Shown: in pieces, positions 35,258-45,509 of the stretch | Layout of the letters: every line of letters starts with the position of its first letter | Numbering within the stretch: the first letter of the stretch is position 1 | Source of the DNA: Linnemannia elongata | Taxonomy: Eukaryota; Mortierellomycota; Mortierellomycetes; Mortierellales; Mortierellaceae | Direction of reading: 5' to 3' | Assembly (NCBI GenBank): GCA_036320915.1 | Contig: JAXBDG010000012.1 | Location: 558,001 to 622,000, forward strand | DNA length: 64,000 nt | The notes under the pieces: model-generated | Told to the model about the DNA's origin: nothing | Seen by the model: only the letters and a program-made list of their open reading frames with translations | Databases searched by the model: none | Made by a program: the position numbers and the translations under genes

Positions 35258-35259
35258 TG
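35255..35259 (+). promoter_or_regulatory. TAATG stop/start overlap between LINE ORFs
   Basis: The ORF1 stop TAA (35255-35257) shares its last base with the ORF2 start ATG (35257-35259). In other LINEs (SART1 of the silkworm is the named example) such UAAUG overlaps support ORF2 translation by termination-reinitiation. Use of that mechanism here is inferred. Confidence 0.7.
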
Positions 35260-38200
35260 ACAGACACCACAAACACCAACGGGTACCTTCGCATCGCATC
35301 CATCAACGTGCAAGGGGCAAGGGAATATGGGTTTTTTAAAGCGGTGGCAAGATGGGGCGTGGATATCGGGAATTTCGATATTATAGCGTGCCAAGAAACG
35401 AAACTGCAAGCGGACAAAACTACAAAATACTTGTTATTTGATAAAAACGAACGGAGCCAATATACCGGCTTTTGGGCAAATGCAAAGACCAGAGAGATGG
35501 GAGCGGGAGTAGCATTCTTAGTAAAAGAATCATGGCAAAAACACATCATAAGAAGAAATACACACAACGGTAGAGGCATTTCTTTAGATTTTGGATATCA
35601 TTTGGGGGCCCACTTTCGGATAGTGAACTGTTATGTTCCTGCAAGTAGAGACGAAGAGAGGAAAAGAGAGCTTCAAGAGTTAACCGAGTGGGCAAAAAAA
35701 GAAATTCAAGAGGCAAAAGAGAAAGGCATGGAGACCATTGTGTGCGGGGATTTTAATGGTGTAGTGAACCCCTCACTCGATCGGTCGAACGAAAAGAAAC
35801 AAAACACTAACATAGAAAACGGTCTTCTGGAGTGGTTGGTGGAAAACCAATTCACAGATAGCTTCCGCGAGCTTCATCCAGAGACCCGCGCTTATTCCTT
35901 TCGTGACATTAGCAGATTAGACATGATCTGGCTAGCGGGTGGTCTGAAAGGTGGCCTGACGGAAGCAGGAATGATGCCCTTGGAGGGCGGCATTCACTCG
36001 GATCACAAATGCGTTTTTGCAGAACTAGATGTGCGGACTCTAGTGACACCAACCCCACTTCATATTCTAGAGCAATATAGCTCTCTAGAACATAAAGTAA
36101 AGGTTGACGAAGCCTCAGAGGAACAATGGGAATCATTTTCTATTCGACTCGAACAGGTCTTGGTTGCAAAAATAACACAGGGATCCACGGGGATCAATAT
36201 CATGGAAACGGACACATCAAATCCAAGGGAAGCCCCGATCCTAGCGGAGAACATGATCGACTTTGCATGGGATAACCTCGCAGCGGCAATCATGGATGTG
36301 GCTCTGGAAACCCTCCCTCGGAAACGAGTGGGGAAACAGAGTATGGCCTATCGTACCAATGTACAAAACTACCGGAGAGGACGCTGCCACGGAGAACTGC
36401 TGAGACTATCACACGTTTGGTTTGTCAATCCCAATTGCCCACCCCAGGGTAAGGAGAGACGACAGATGGCTGCCCATGAAACCATTTGCAATGTGTGGAA
36501 CAAGGTCAAAACAGATTTCCCGGAGACCAGAATTGCAGAACCACCGGAATTACAAGCTGAGCGCAGTGAATGGGAACAATGGCGCAACACAGTTAAGAAC
36601 GAGTGGAGCGAGCAGCAACGCATCAGACGGAACGAAGAAAGAAAGCAGAAGACCAAAGATATCGCAGAGGCTATTGAGAGGCGCGACATGCGTTTTTCAA
36701 CCAACACGAAATCTACAATCCAAAGCATTCTCGAAACAAACCGCAGCCATGCTACGTTAGACCGTGTGCAAATCACGGTTGATGACCGCATATCCATTTC
36801 GGACCACCCATCCGATATCCTTACGAATGTCCGACTATACTTCGAAAAGTGGCATGGTCCAAGGCAGAGCAAGGGTATCCCCAAAGGTTCTCTTTGGGAG
36901 CAGATATACCAGCCAGCTGAATACGTCGAAGCAGAATGGTATGACCACCTGTTAGATGTGCCAAGTGACGCTGAGATAGAACGAGCAGTGAGCGCTGCAC
37001 CTTCTGGTAAAGCAGCAGGGGCATCAAAGGTAACGAAAGAACTGTTGATACATATGGGGGAAATGGCAACACGTCTCTTTTACGGGATAGTGAAAGCTTG
37101 TGTCCAATACCAAAAGATACCCCTGCAGTGGACGGAAGGTGTGATCTTCTGCCTCTCCAAGACCAACCCATGGACGGGAAGCCTTGCCGACGTTCGACCG
37201 ATCACACTCCTGGAACATGGGCGAAAAATTCTGTTTTCGATCCTGACAGAACGCCTCTCAACTACCATGCTGGAACACAATATTCTAAAAGGAGCCAACT
37301 TCTCGGTATTAAAGGGGACATCAACAGCAGATCCCATCCACGCTCTTAATGCCGTCATGGAGGACGCGCGACAACACAAGAAGGAGGTCTGGGTCTTACT
37401 CCAGGATATGCGTCGGTGCTACGATTCGGTCAACTGCCATGAGGGGGGGATGCTAGCCCTGGCCCTCCAACGCTTGAAGGTGCCAGAAAGCTGTCAGAAC
37501 CTGCTGTTGTTTATTACCAAGAACAAAAGCAACCGAGTGATTACCAGTTATGGATTGACCGACAAGTACAAACCGATGTGCGGTCTAGACCAAGGCGGCG
37601 TGGAATGTCCACTCCTGTGGAGGATAGCATACGACCCCCTACTGTGTGCCATCGACTCATTGGGAATGGGGTACACAATGTCGACACCGCCGGCCCCGGG
37701 AAAGGCGCCACCCATGGTTTCGGACTTGGCCTTCGTGGACGATACCAGCCTCGTGGGACCAGGACACACAGAACTCACAAGGATGACCGACGTCGGCACG
37801 GAGTTCTTTGGGATGCACGGCATCGAGATCAACGGCAAGAAAACACAATTACTAGCAATCAACCCAACACACATCGACAACATCAACTATGGAGGAAGTT
37901 CGATTCAGCCACAGGTGGCAAGCAAAGCGTCGAGAGTCCTAGGGGTGTGGCTTGCAGCGGATGGATCGGCCAAAACAACAGCTGCTATGGCAATGGAGGA
38001 AACGGAGACGGTATGCGAGATCCTGCTCAGGAAATCGGTCACCGATAAACAGTGTATTTATATCATCAACGCGGTTCTTATCCCAAGGCTGCTCTACCGG
38101 ATGACAGCGCAGATCCCAACATGGACAGTCATAGAACGCATCTCCAAGAAATACAGGACGGTCGTGCGACAAAAACTCGGTTTACCCAGCTCAACACCAG

Positions 38201-41200
38201 CCAGTATATTGCACCACACAAGGCTGTACGGACTACGGGACCTCAAGGACGCTCTCGCCGAACAACACGTCAGCACATTGCATCTGAGAAGCACCCAGAA
38301 AGGGCTCATAGGAGACCTAACCCATTGCCGACTTCAAGACCTGCAAAGGGCGGCAAGACTGCGGGAATCCCCACTTTCCAATCCGGCCATCGCCAGCAAG
38401 TACACCCAACACAACCTCATCGCCAGAGTGTGCCAGCTAATGGTGGAACGAGACGTCAATCTATGCGATGTGAGCGCAAAGGAGGGCGAACGAGTGCTGT
38501 TGTCAAAGGTACTGACACCTGAGATATACGTGAAGCACAGCAAGTGGATGGAGAGGGACAAGGTCTTTTACCTGGAGGATATAATCAACGAGGATCGGAG
38601 TCACACCAGACCGTGGAAAGAAGTTGCGCGTACACATGGGATCAAAGGAGACAGAGTATGGTTTGCAGCGGTGTGTCAGGCCATTTCAGAGTTCCCGCAG
38701 ATCGAGATGAATCGTGTGGGGGAGCGCGAGGAGGAGAACCAGGGGCACGCTTGCGAAACACAGGAAGATGCCGAGGAGGAAGAGGTCGTCTTGTGGGAGT
38801 TCGGAAGCGAAGATGAGGAGGAGCCGCCGATGGAACAACAACAACAAAATCAACAAGAAAAAGACAACAACAGAGAAAAGAACGGAAAAAGAAAAGAAGA
38901 CGGCAGCGATCAAGAGGTGATAAGAGGTAGGGAAAGGGCGGTTGCGATAAGCGACGACAGCCACGGTCCATTGGAGCATCGCTGTCGAAGCCAAGAAAAA
39001 GAACAAGAACAAGAACAAGAAAAAGAAAAAGAAAAAGAAAAAGAAAAGGACCTACAAGAGGGTATTTTGGGTTCGGTTTCTTCCTCGTCACTTTCAGATT
39101 TGAATTCCCCTTTCTTAATTTCTTCACCCCTTACTTTTTGTATGCCCAATATATTCTTTCCCACTCACAACTCGTCAGCACAATCCGAACACACACAACC
39201 CTCCCTTTTTGTTTCTTCACAGTCAACCCAACCCCCAATTGTAGATTTAGATTCCCCCTCTTTTTCTTCTTCCTTCTCTTTTTCGTCACCCCTTTCACTG
39301 CCAGCAACACAACCAACCACACAACCAGCAACACAACCAACCACACAAAACAGAACACCAGAAACAACACGCACCATCGACTTACTACAGCAAACGCCAG
39401 AAAAACCCAGAATCCCATGGACCCCACCCAAGGCGACAGGAGACAAAGCAGTGGACAGGGCGAACTTGAGGGCGTTCAGGGAGAGACGCAATCAGATTAT
39501 TGACCGTCACACAAAGATTCGACGAGAGAAGGAGGTCAGAGACAAATTCAGACAACAGGCAGCAAAGGAGGCCGCAGAGGAGGAGAAGCGTCGAAAGAAG
39601 ACCGAGAAACAGGCTGAGCTAGACAGGCGGAGACAGGAGTTAGAGCGAGCGCTCCCGCCCAAGCGGAGACTAATGCGCGCGGTAAAGGCTCGGCTAAAGG
39701 AAGTGGAGGCGGAGGCTTACCCGCTGCTCATTGCCATCAAGGAACGGATACAACATCATACGGCAAGCAATACACCGAAACACAGCTACAACCACATTAA
39801 CATGGACGAGGCCACACAGGCGGCCATGGAGGAACAGAGGAAACACACACAGCCAGGAGTACGATATATTTATTCGGACGGATCAATGGTCAACCTTGGG
39901 AAGGCCAAGTGCTCGATGGCTTTCGCGGTGGCAGGAGAACAGCAACCGGTCATACAAGGAACAGTCAAAGGATTCGCATCATCCATCAAGCCTGAACTCA
40001 TGGGGCTCATAGCAGGCATCATCGCGACACCACAAGACCAGGACGTGTGCATCCGATCCGACAATCAAAAGGTGGTCAAGATGTTCAATGACATTGTCGT
40101 CAACAGGAGGAGAGCGTCGGTGAGGGCCAAACTGAGGTGCGATTACGCGGTGGAATGGGCAATAGTAGCGCGGATATGCAGCGAGCGGACAGGATCCACA
40201 ACCGTCGAATGGGTCAAGGGACATCGCGGCGACAAGTGGAATGAGGCAGCAGACAAAGCGGCCAAGGAGGCCCAGGCGTTGGTAGGAAAAGAGTGGGAGG
40301 TCAGAGCGGAGGATCAGGACGACCTGCGTTACACAGCAAGAATGGCCGGCACTACACTCGAGATCGATACCAGACAGGCCCTGAAGATGCAGACAACCAG
40401 ACGGTGGCACCAGACATGGAGATCACTCAAGAGGCACAAGAGGTCGATCCAGGACTATGAAGGCACAGACTGGCTCGGTACTCTTGCTATTATCCACAAC
40501 AACAAACCAGTACACACATTCTTCAGTTCGCAGCAGGACACACGACTACGCAGCCACAGGATAAAGAAAATCCATGGCATGCTACCAACAATGGACGCCC
40601 TTCATGCCCGACGACCAGACCTGTACAAAAACGATCAGTGCCGACAGTGTCATGCGACGACGGAGGACAATGAGCACGTATGGTTATGCCCAGAGAGCAA
40701 GGAGGCCCACGATGAAATCTGGAAGGACGGACTCGGGAGGATCGACTTCTGGGGAGAGATTGCCACGAAACACTACAACAGAGAGAGGAAGAAGAAAAGG
40801 AAGGAGGGAGAAACAGAGCCCAAGGAGATCGGGTGGGTAGCGACGAGCGGCAGAGCATGCAAAGCGGCACTGAGGAGGATCATCCAATGGCCAAGCACGG
40901 AGGACCGTAATGAAGGATACACGGGCGATGAGAAGTGGACGGTCTGCCACATACTCAGAGGACTCGTACCCAAGGCTCTTGCCACGGAGTGGGCCAAAGT
41001 CTTCAAGGAGATGCCCAAGAGCGTTGCAGAACACGTCAGCCGACTATTTTGCAAGTACATCGAGAAGGAGGGCCGAGAAAAAATATGGAAACCGCGATGC
41101 GAGAGAACCGTCGAATGGGAGAAACAGCAGGGTATCACAGAAAGACGGAAGCACAAACCCCCGGAGGAGCGGCCCAGGTCCCAATGGCAACAAATATATG

Positions 41201-41400
41201 GACGGAAACCCCGAGCGAATGAATGCGAGTGCGGGCGGCCTCTGGCGGAGCACGAGGAGGGACGATGCCCTGGCGTTCAGAATGATACACATGCAGCCGA
41301 CCGAGCGGTGATCGAGGCCTTACTAGGCCGGAGGAGAATGGATATTATGGAAAAAAGAGGAGCGATGACAGTTAAAGAGTTCGAGACGGAAGACACCTAG
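35257..41400 (+). CDS. LINE ORF2: APE endonuclease, RT, RNase H
   Basis: The product is 2047 aa. The endonuclease is at about 8-260 (SINVQG, CQETKL, GDFN at 165-168, SRLDMIWL, SDHKC at 248). The reverse transcriptase is at about 565-900 (SLADVRPITLLEHGRKI, LQDMRRCYDSV, LDQGGVECPLLW, catalytic FVDD at 826-829). A linker of roughly 350 residues (about 1155-1510) is made of Glu/Gln/Lys repeats, Ser/Thr/Pro-rich and basic stretches. RNase H follows with YSDGS (Asp1541), PELMG (Glu1580), RSDNQ (Asp1602) and AADKAAK (Asp1666). Two Cys/His motifs follow (CRQCHATTEDNEHVWLC near 1795; CECGRPLAEHEEGRC near 1990). All catalytic residues are present. Known role: target-primed reverse transcription. It starts at the ATG overlapping the ORF1 stop. 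Confidence 0.93.
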   Translation: MTDTTNTNGYLRIASINVQGAREYGFFKAVARWGVDIGNFDIIACQETKLQADKTTKYLLFDKNERSQYTGFWANAKTREMGAGVAFLVKESWQKHIIRRNTHNGRGISLDFGYHLGAHFRIVNCYVPASRDEERKRELQELTEWAKKEIQEAKEKGMETIVCGDFNGVVNPSLDRSNEKKQNTNIENGLLEWLVENQFTDSFRELHPETRAYSFRDISRLDMIWLAGGLKGGLTEAGMMPLEGGIHSDHKCVFAELDVRTLVTPTPLHILEQYSSLEHKVKVDEASEEQWESFSIRLEQVLVAKITQGSTGINIMETDTSNPREAPILAENMIDFAWDNLAAAIMDVALETLPRKRVGKQSMAYRTNVQNYRRGRCHGELLRLSHVWFVNPNCPPQGKERRQMAAHETICNVWNKVKTDFPETRIAEPPELQAERSEWEQWRNTVKNEWSEQQRIRRNEERKQKTKDIAEAIERRDMRFSTNTKSTIQSILETNRSHATLDRVQITVDDRISISDHPSDILTNVRLYFEKWHGPRQSKGIPKGSLWEQIYQPAEYVEAEWYDHLLDVPSDAEIERAVSAAPSGKAAGASKVTKELLIHMGEMATRLFYGIVKACVQYQKIPLQWTEGVIFCLSKTNPWTGSLADVRPITLLEHGRKILFSILTERLSTTMLEHNILKGANFSVLKGTSTADPIHALNAVMEDARQHKKEVWVLLQDMRRCYDSVNCHEGGMLALALQRLKVPESCQNLLLFITKNKSNRVITSYGLTDKYKPMCGLDQGGVECPLLWRIAYDPLLCAIDSLGMGYTMSTPPAPGKAPPMVSDLAFVDDTSLVGPGHTELTRMTDVGTEFFGMHGIEINGKKTQLLAINPTHIDNINYGGSSIQPQVASKASRVLGVWLAADGSAKTTAAMAMEETETVCEILLRKSVTDKQCIYIINAVLIPRLLYRMTAQIPTWTVIERISKKYRTVVRQKLGLPSSTPASILHHTRLYGLRDLKDALAEQHVSTLHLRSTQKGLIGDLTHCRLQDLQRAARLRESPLSNPAIASKYTQHNLIARVCQLMVERDVNLCDVSAKEGERVLLSKVLTPEIYVKHSKWMERDKVFYLEDIINEDRSHTRPWKEVARTHGIKGDRVWFAAVCQAISEFPQIEMNRVGEREEENQGHACETQEDAEEEEVVLWEFGSEDEEEPPMEQQQQNQQEKDNNREKNGKRKEDGSDQEVIRGRERAVAISDDSHGPLEHRCRSQEKEQEQEQEKEKEKEKEKDLQEGILGSVSSSSLSDLNSPFLISSPLTFCMPNIFFPTHNSSAQSEHTQPSLFVSSQSTQPPIVDLDSPSFSSSFSFSSPLSLPATQPTTQPATQPTTQNRTPETTRTIDLLQQTPEKPRIPWTPPKATGDKAVDRANLRAFRERRNQIIDRHTKIRREKEVRDKFRQQAAKEAAEEEKRRKKTEKQAELDRRRQELERALPPKRRLMRAVKARLKEVEAEAYPLLIAIKERIQHHTASNTPKHSYNHINMDEATQAAMEEQRKHTQPGVRYIYSDGSMVNLGKAKCSMAFAVAGEQQPVIQGTVKGFASSIKPELMGLIAGIIATPQDQDVCIRSDNQKVVKMFNDIVVNRRRASVRAKLRCDYAVEWAIVARICSERTGSTTVEWVKGHRGDKWNEAADKAAKEAQALVGKEWEVRAEDQDDLRYTARMAGTTLEIDTRQALKMQTTRRWHQTWRSLKRHKRSIQDYEGTDWLGTLAIIHNNKPVHTFFSSQQDTRLRSHRIKKIHGMLPTMDALHARRPDLYKNDQCRQCHATTEDNEHVWLCPESKEAHDEIWKDGLGRIDFWGEIATKHYNRERKKKRKEGETEPKEIGWVATSGRACKAALRRIIQWPSTEDRNEGYTGDEKWTVCHILRGLVPKALATEWAKVFKEMPKSVAEHVSRLFCKYIEKEGREKIWKPRCERTVEWEKQQGITERRKHKPPEERPRSQWQQIYGRKPRANECECGRPLAEHEEGRCPGVQNDTHAADRAVIEALLGRRRMDIMEKRGAMTVKEFETEDT

Positions 41401-41719
41401 TCTTACCCCTTGAACCGCCCCCGAAGGGCAGCAAGGGTCATCCGGAGGTATGCGCAGGTGCGCCTGGCGCAGATTACGGATTGTGTTTCCTCGGTTTTGC
41501 GCAGTACACTTTATCTATTCTGCTTTGCTATAACGACGTAGAATACCGTGCTCGCATGAGCTACACTTAGACTTCCGTTTTCGGATTAAAACTTTGACGT
41601 TCCAAAAAAAAAAAACCTAAATCAAACAAACCCTCTCTTATCTCTCATCCTCTTTCCCTGTCAGCCTTCTTGTTATCTCAATCATGGCTAATATTTCCCA
41701 TTAATAATTGATCGCATAA

Positions 41720-42338
41720 TTACTTCGTGTGTGCTTGGACTCCCTTGCAAAGGTGCGATGTTCTTCTAGAGTGATCTGATCCATAGCATGTTGAGCAAAA
41801 CAGGCTTTGTTTTTTATTTGGCGGTCTAGAAGGCAAACGCAATGAAGAGTGCCTTAGCAAAATAATAAAAGGCATATTACAAACAGCCCAATTGAAGTGC
41901 GGTGTGAAATTTGAGCCCATCTTACTGGTAGTTGTGACACTTTTTCGATTTTGCTGTCTTATGCCCTGAGTGGTGGCAGCTTTCACAGAGCACTGCAGAC
42001 TGGTCAATCCGGTCAGGTTGAGAATAGGTGATAGAAGAAGGGATATGGTTCAATTGAAGTGCAGGGTCAAGTGGAACAAACTGTTGTGTATTTGTGTTGA
42101 AGTAGAATAAAGGGTTGGCGTTTAGGGGATGAGAAGTGAGGGAGTATAAAGGTACATATTGAAGCTGGTCATTGGCTGTGATGGGAGCAGGATCAACGGT
42201 AGCGTATGTGAACTCGTTGGTGTGTACCCCATATAAAGGGTCAAAATGTTCCACAGGCAATGATAACATGGGCAAACCCAGGGGATCGATTGGTAACAAA
42301 TTATTGTTTTGGTTATTGATGTACTGGGGTGGTGGCAT
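41720..42338 (-). CDS. Double zinc-knuckle protein next to the Helitron
   Basis: Two exons (42338-41926 and 41852-41720; 73-bp intron, GT-AG, phases agree) give 181 aa. The first 130 residues are rich in Asn, Pro, Leu and Tyr. Two identical-format C-x2-C-x4-H-x7-C motifs follow, CESCHHSGHKTAKSKKC and CSTCYGSDHSRRTSHLC, one on each side of the intron. Such knuckles usually bind single-stranded nucleic acid. Without the LINE insertion, this gene would lie directly upstream of the Helitron Rep gene in the same orientation, so it may be a Helitron accessory gene. An in-frame ATG at 42437 is an alternative start. Confidence 0.55.
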
Positions 42339-42438
42339 GGTGCGCAAAAAGATGATACAAAAAGAGGGAAAAGTAAGCTGGACAGTAAAAGTGTGAACTG
42401 AGTCGTTTGAAGAAGGAGGATAGTGAATAGGAAGCACT

Positions 42439-43189
42439 GGACAGAGGGCTCAGCCAAAAAAAAAAAAAAAAAAAAGGAAGTAGGGAGATTTAGTGATTAA
42501 CAGATGAATGATTGGAGCTAAAGTGATGTTAAAGGATGATGGAGATGGTAAGTTAATGAATAGTAGGAAAAATAGATTGAGCAAAGATGAAGGAGACAGT
42601 AAAGATGGACGAAGAAGTTGACGAAAGATGAATGAAAAACGATGGAACACTGCTGGATCCTAATTTTTACTTTCGTCTGCATTCGCCTGTGCTCCTATAC
42701 TCCACTGATTCCTTCCTTGCTCAACTCTCTTTTGCCTGCATTCCTTCATCCTTGATGAGCAAGCAAGGAATCAGTGGAGTATAGGAGCACAGGCGAATGC
42801 AGACGAAAGTAAAAATTAGGGCCGTCAGTGTGTGGAATGAAAGAGGGATGAAAATGAGATACAGGTGAATAGGATAACGTGCCAGTGGAGTTGGAATTTG
42901 GTGACCCCTTTTGCCTTACATAGAGGGACATTCTGGGGGGATGTATTGGCGCGAGATCTCGGTAAGGAAGTAAAACAAAAACATACACGATCATTCTTTA
43001 TCACAGGTTAAACATAGTTTCAGTGATTAGATTAATTATTTATTCATTGTTTGAAGAATGAAAAGAAAAGAAGTGATTTTTCAAGGCCACGCAAAGTCGC
43101 AAGTGAGAGGGAGAAAGGAGTAGAGAAGAGAGAAGAGAAAGGAGAAAAAAATAAGGAAATGTTGGGTAAGAACCAAGCTCATAACAATA
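42439..43189. other. No gene; contains a hairpin repeat
   Basis: An A run of about 20 (about 42455-42474) and the hairpin described separately are the only structures noticed. The right edge is the 3' flank of the gene ending at 43190. Confidence 0.35.
42659..42820. repeat. Perfect-hairpin inverted repeat, 65-bp arms
   Basis: The arms 42659-42723 and 42756-42820 are reverse complements with a single mismatch, around a 32-bp loop. The outer ends read CCTAATTTTTAC and its complement. No TSD was found. It could be a very small MITE or a replication-generated palindrome. Confidence 0.85.
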
Positions 43190-45088
43190 TCACATCTTCC
43201 TCTTTTTGCTGTCAGACACTTTTTCTTCTTTAATCTTGTTTTTTTTTCTGATAAGAACTTCCTCTTCTTCATCAGATTCAGTAGCATTTCTTCTTTTCAA
43301 GTTTTTTTTGTTTCCAGTCTCCTCGTCAGTGCAGTCTGGATCCTTTTTATGGTTACTCTTTTTGGCCTCTCCCTCGTCTTCAGTATCACTCTCCATATAT
43401 TTTTTCACCCCTTTTGCTTTTCCTGTTTTGTTGTCGGATCTGGTTCGATTGAGAGAATCGAAGTGAGACTGCTCACTCTCATGAGCGTCCACATCGTCGC
43501 CATCATCCACATGAGGGATATCCTCTCTGGATGCCTGTCGAGTTCGAACAGACGGACGCGAAGGACCTTCGCCATTGGCACCTTCGCCATTGTCGCTGGG
43601 AGATCGCTGTGGCGATGGAGACTCGGACTGATGAGCAGCAGCCCAATATCGCCAAGCTTCAATGAAGTCTGAAGGGAGCTCGCCATCAGGGAACAGATCA
43701 TAGATCAATCGGTTTCTGCGGGCATAGCGAATCATAGGGCAACAGTCCGTCTCTGGCAATGGGTCCGGCGCGTCCATACGCCATGATAAACAGCGTCCCT
43801 TCCAAGGCTCGACACCGTTTAGAAGGGGTAAGCCAAGACAGAGGCGGCAATTAAACTTCACGGCATCAGACCCGCGACAGAGCTTATGGCCCTTGGCTGG
43901 CCAATGGTGCCGGCAAGCAAGGACAGTGTTGCCAGATTTGTCTGGGAAGGTGGTGGGATCATATCCTCCGGTGTTGTAGTAGTTGCCGTCCTGCATTGTG
44001 TAGAACTGCACCCCTGTGCTAGAAGACGTAAAACTACCGGGAATAGCAGTAATTGTCGACTTGGTGGGCATGGTAACAGTGGCATCTGAGAGAACTGCAA
44101 CAGGATTTGTGGTGGCGGGAGTAGGAAATGGCCGGGCGCCACTCGCAGGAGAAACAGCGATTGACTTGAACGCCGTGGCGATAGTCTTGTGGTGGTTGTC
44201 AGTTGGCGCCGAGCTGACTGAAGGTTTTGCCTTAGGGTTTGCCTTGGCCTTAATCCCGCCATCACTGGTCTGTGGCTCATGCATCTTGTGGTCATGATAT
44301 ATGGTATCAAGCGCAGGATCGGGCACAGGATCAGCCTTGGCGCTATACTGGCGTTTCGTCTTGGACTTCTTGGAAGAGGACATGGCGACGGGGCCTGAGT
44401 TGCCATTCGACACTTGGTGATGAGGGGGAGGAGGGAAGTAAGAAGGGTAGGGGTGCAGGTAATGTTGTCCTGCAGATGATTGCATGTATGGGTAGACGCT
44501 GCTTGGAGGATACTGGGTAATAGGAAGAGAGTACCCGTGAATTGGCTCTGACCCCTGGGGCATCTGGTAGTAAGGATAGCCTGGAGGGATACTCTGAGTG
44601 TATCCGGGAGGATGACCATAGGGTGCAGCTGGGTAAACTTGATACCCTGGTCTAGGCGCAAACCCGGCCTCAGGTCCAGGTTGTGGATATCCTGGAAGTG
44701 CATGAGGGCTGGGAGGAGCATCATCAGCTGAGTCACGACCGTATGGCTCATCAGCATCGTTGTTGTAGTTGTTATCAGCGTCATCATCTTCGTCGGCGTC
44801 TGAGTGATGGTTAGACACGCTAGAACTTGCAGCCGCATGGCCACTGCTAGGTGCTATATGACCACCTCTAAGTAATAAATAATAAATATACAATACAATA
44901 GAAATGAACGTATGAATAAATTACGATGAGGATAAATAAAAGAAAGGGAAACCACTACCAAAACTTGAACAAAGCGATTATACGTATTACAGTGCTTACC
45001 TTCCGATAGTCTTGCCATCACGTAATTGAAGGGTACGTGTAGAAACAGACTTTGGTTCCTCATTCTTCGACCCTTTCTTTTTGGCCAT
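43190..45088 (-). CDS. 588-aa mostly disordered basic/acidic protein, unknown function
   Basis: Two exons (45088-45000 and 44867-43190; GT-AG, phases agree). The N-terminus starts MAKKKGSKNEEP; then come an acidic Asp/Asn stretch, a Pro/Tyr/Gly-rich region (PPGYPYYQMPQG type) and a Ser/Thr/Ala-rich region. A compact region at about 340-440 contains CRHHWPAKGHKLC, NCRLC and further Cys, suggesting metal binding, and ends with an aromatic DFIEAWRYW stretch. The C-terminus alternates acidic and Lys/Arg clusters ending KKRKM, like a nuclear localisation signal. I do not recognise the family; a nuclear role is inferred from composition only. Confidence 0.6.
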
Positions 45089-45235
45089 GATTCGTAAAGT
45101 AAGGAGTCGACTTTGGTGTTGCTATGGGATAGTGCTAATGAGGAAATGAAAAAAGGGGGGGAGAATGTACCACTTATACATTATTTCAAAAAGGAGAGCG
45201 ACAACGGATCGGACATGTGAAGGGAATGTACTCTG

Positions 45236-45450
45236 AGGAAGCGACCAAAAAAGTGGAAGGATTCGAATTTGGCTGCTGATCAGTTGTGTAGGGAATGCAC
45301 ACTCTGAGGTCTGTGGAAGCGACCAAAAAAGTGGAGGATTCGAATTTGGGTGCTGATCAGTTGTGTAGGGAATGCACACTCTGAGGTCTGAGGAGTCGAC
45401 CAAAAAAGCTGAAGGATTCGAATTAGGATGCTGATCAGGCGTGTACGGAA
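45236..45450. repeat. Three-copy tandem repeat upstream of the 588-aa gene
   Basis: Units of about 70-80 bp containing GACCAAAAAAG, GATTCGAATT and GCTGATCAG recur three times with moderate divergence. A run of about 35 A (about 45470-45506) follows directly. It lies 150-360 bp upstream of the start codon at 45088, so it could be part of that gene's promoter. Confidence 0.8.
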
Positions 45451-45469
45451 TACATAACGCACTTGAAAG

Positions 45470-45506
<37 letters not shown>

Positions 45507-45509
<3 letters not shown>

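Larger units (their letters stand above)
33127..41615 (+). mobile_element. Full-length LINE retrotransposon, 19-bp TSD
   Basis: The element has a 292-bp 5' UTR, ORF1, ORF2, a 3' UTR of about 200 bp and 12 A. The flanking 19-mer CCTAAATCAAACAAACCCT is duplicated perfectly at 33108-33126 and 41616-41634. Both ORFs are intact. It is inserted in the 5' part of the Helitron, opposite to the Helitron gene. Domain content (RRM/zinc-knuckle ORF1; APE endonuclease, RT and RNase H in ORF2) places it near the Tad/I group of LINEs. That placement is an inference. Confidence 0.95.
23982..42338 (-). mobile_element. Helitron, split by a hAT element and a LINE
   Basis: A Rep/helicase gene runs on the minus strand from about 32956 to 23982. 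Two younger elements interrupt the Helitron: hAT at 25924-29741 and a LINE at 33127-41615. Both have perfect target-site duplications, so the Helitron was older and continuous. The zinc-knuckle gene at 41720-42338 lies upstream in the same orientation once the LINE is removed and may be part of the element. The exact termini (5' TC and 3' CTRR) could not be fixed, so the outer limits are nominal. Confidence 0.8.

Noticed and set aside
35400..41300. Numerous long frames on both strands inside LINE ORF2
   Set aside because: They follow from the long biased coding sequence; none has domains, and the ORF2 frame has all catalytic motifs.
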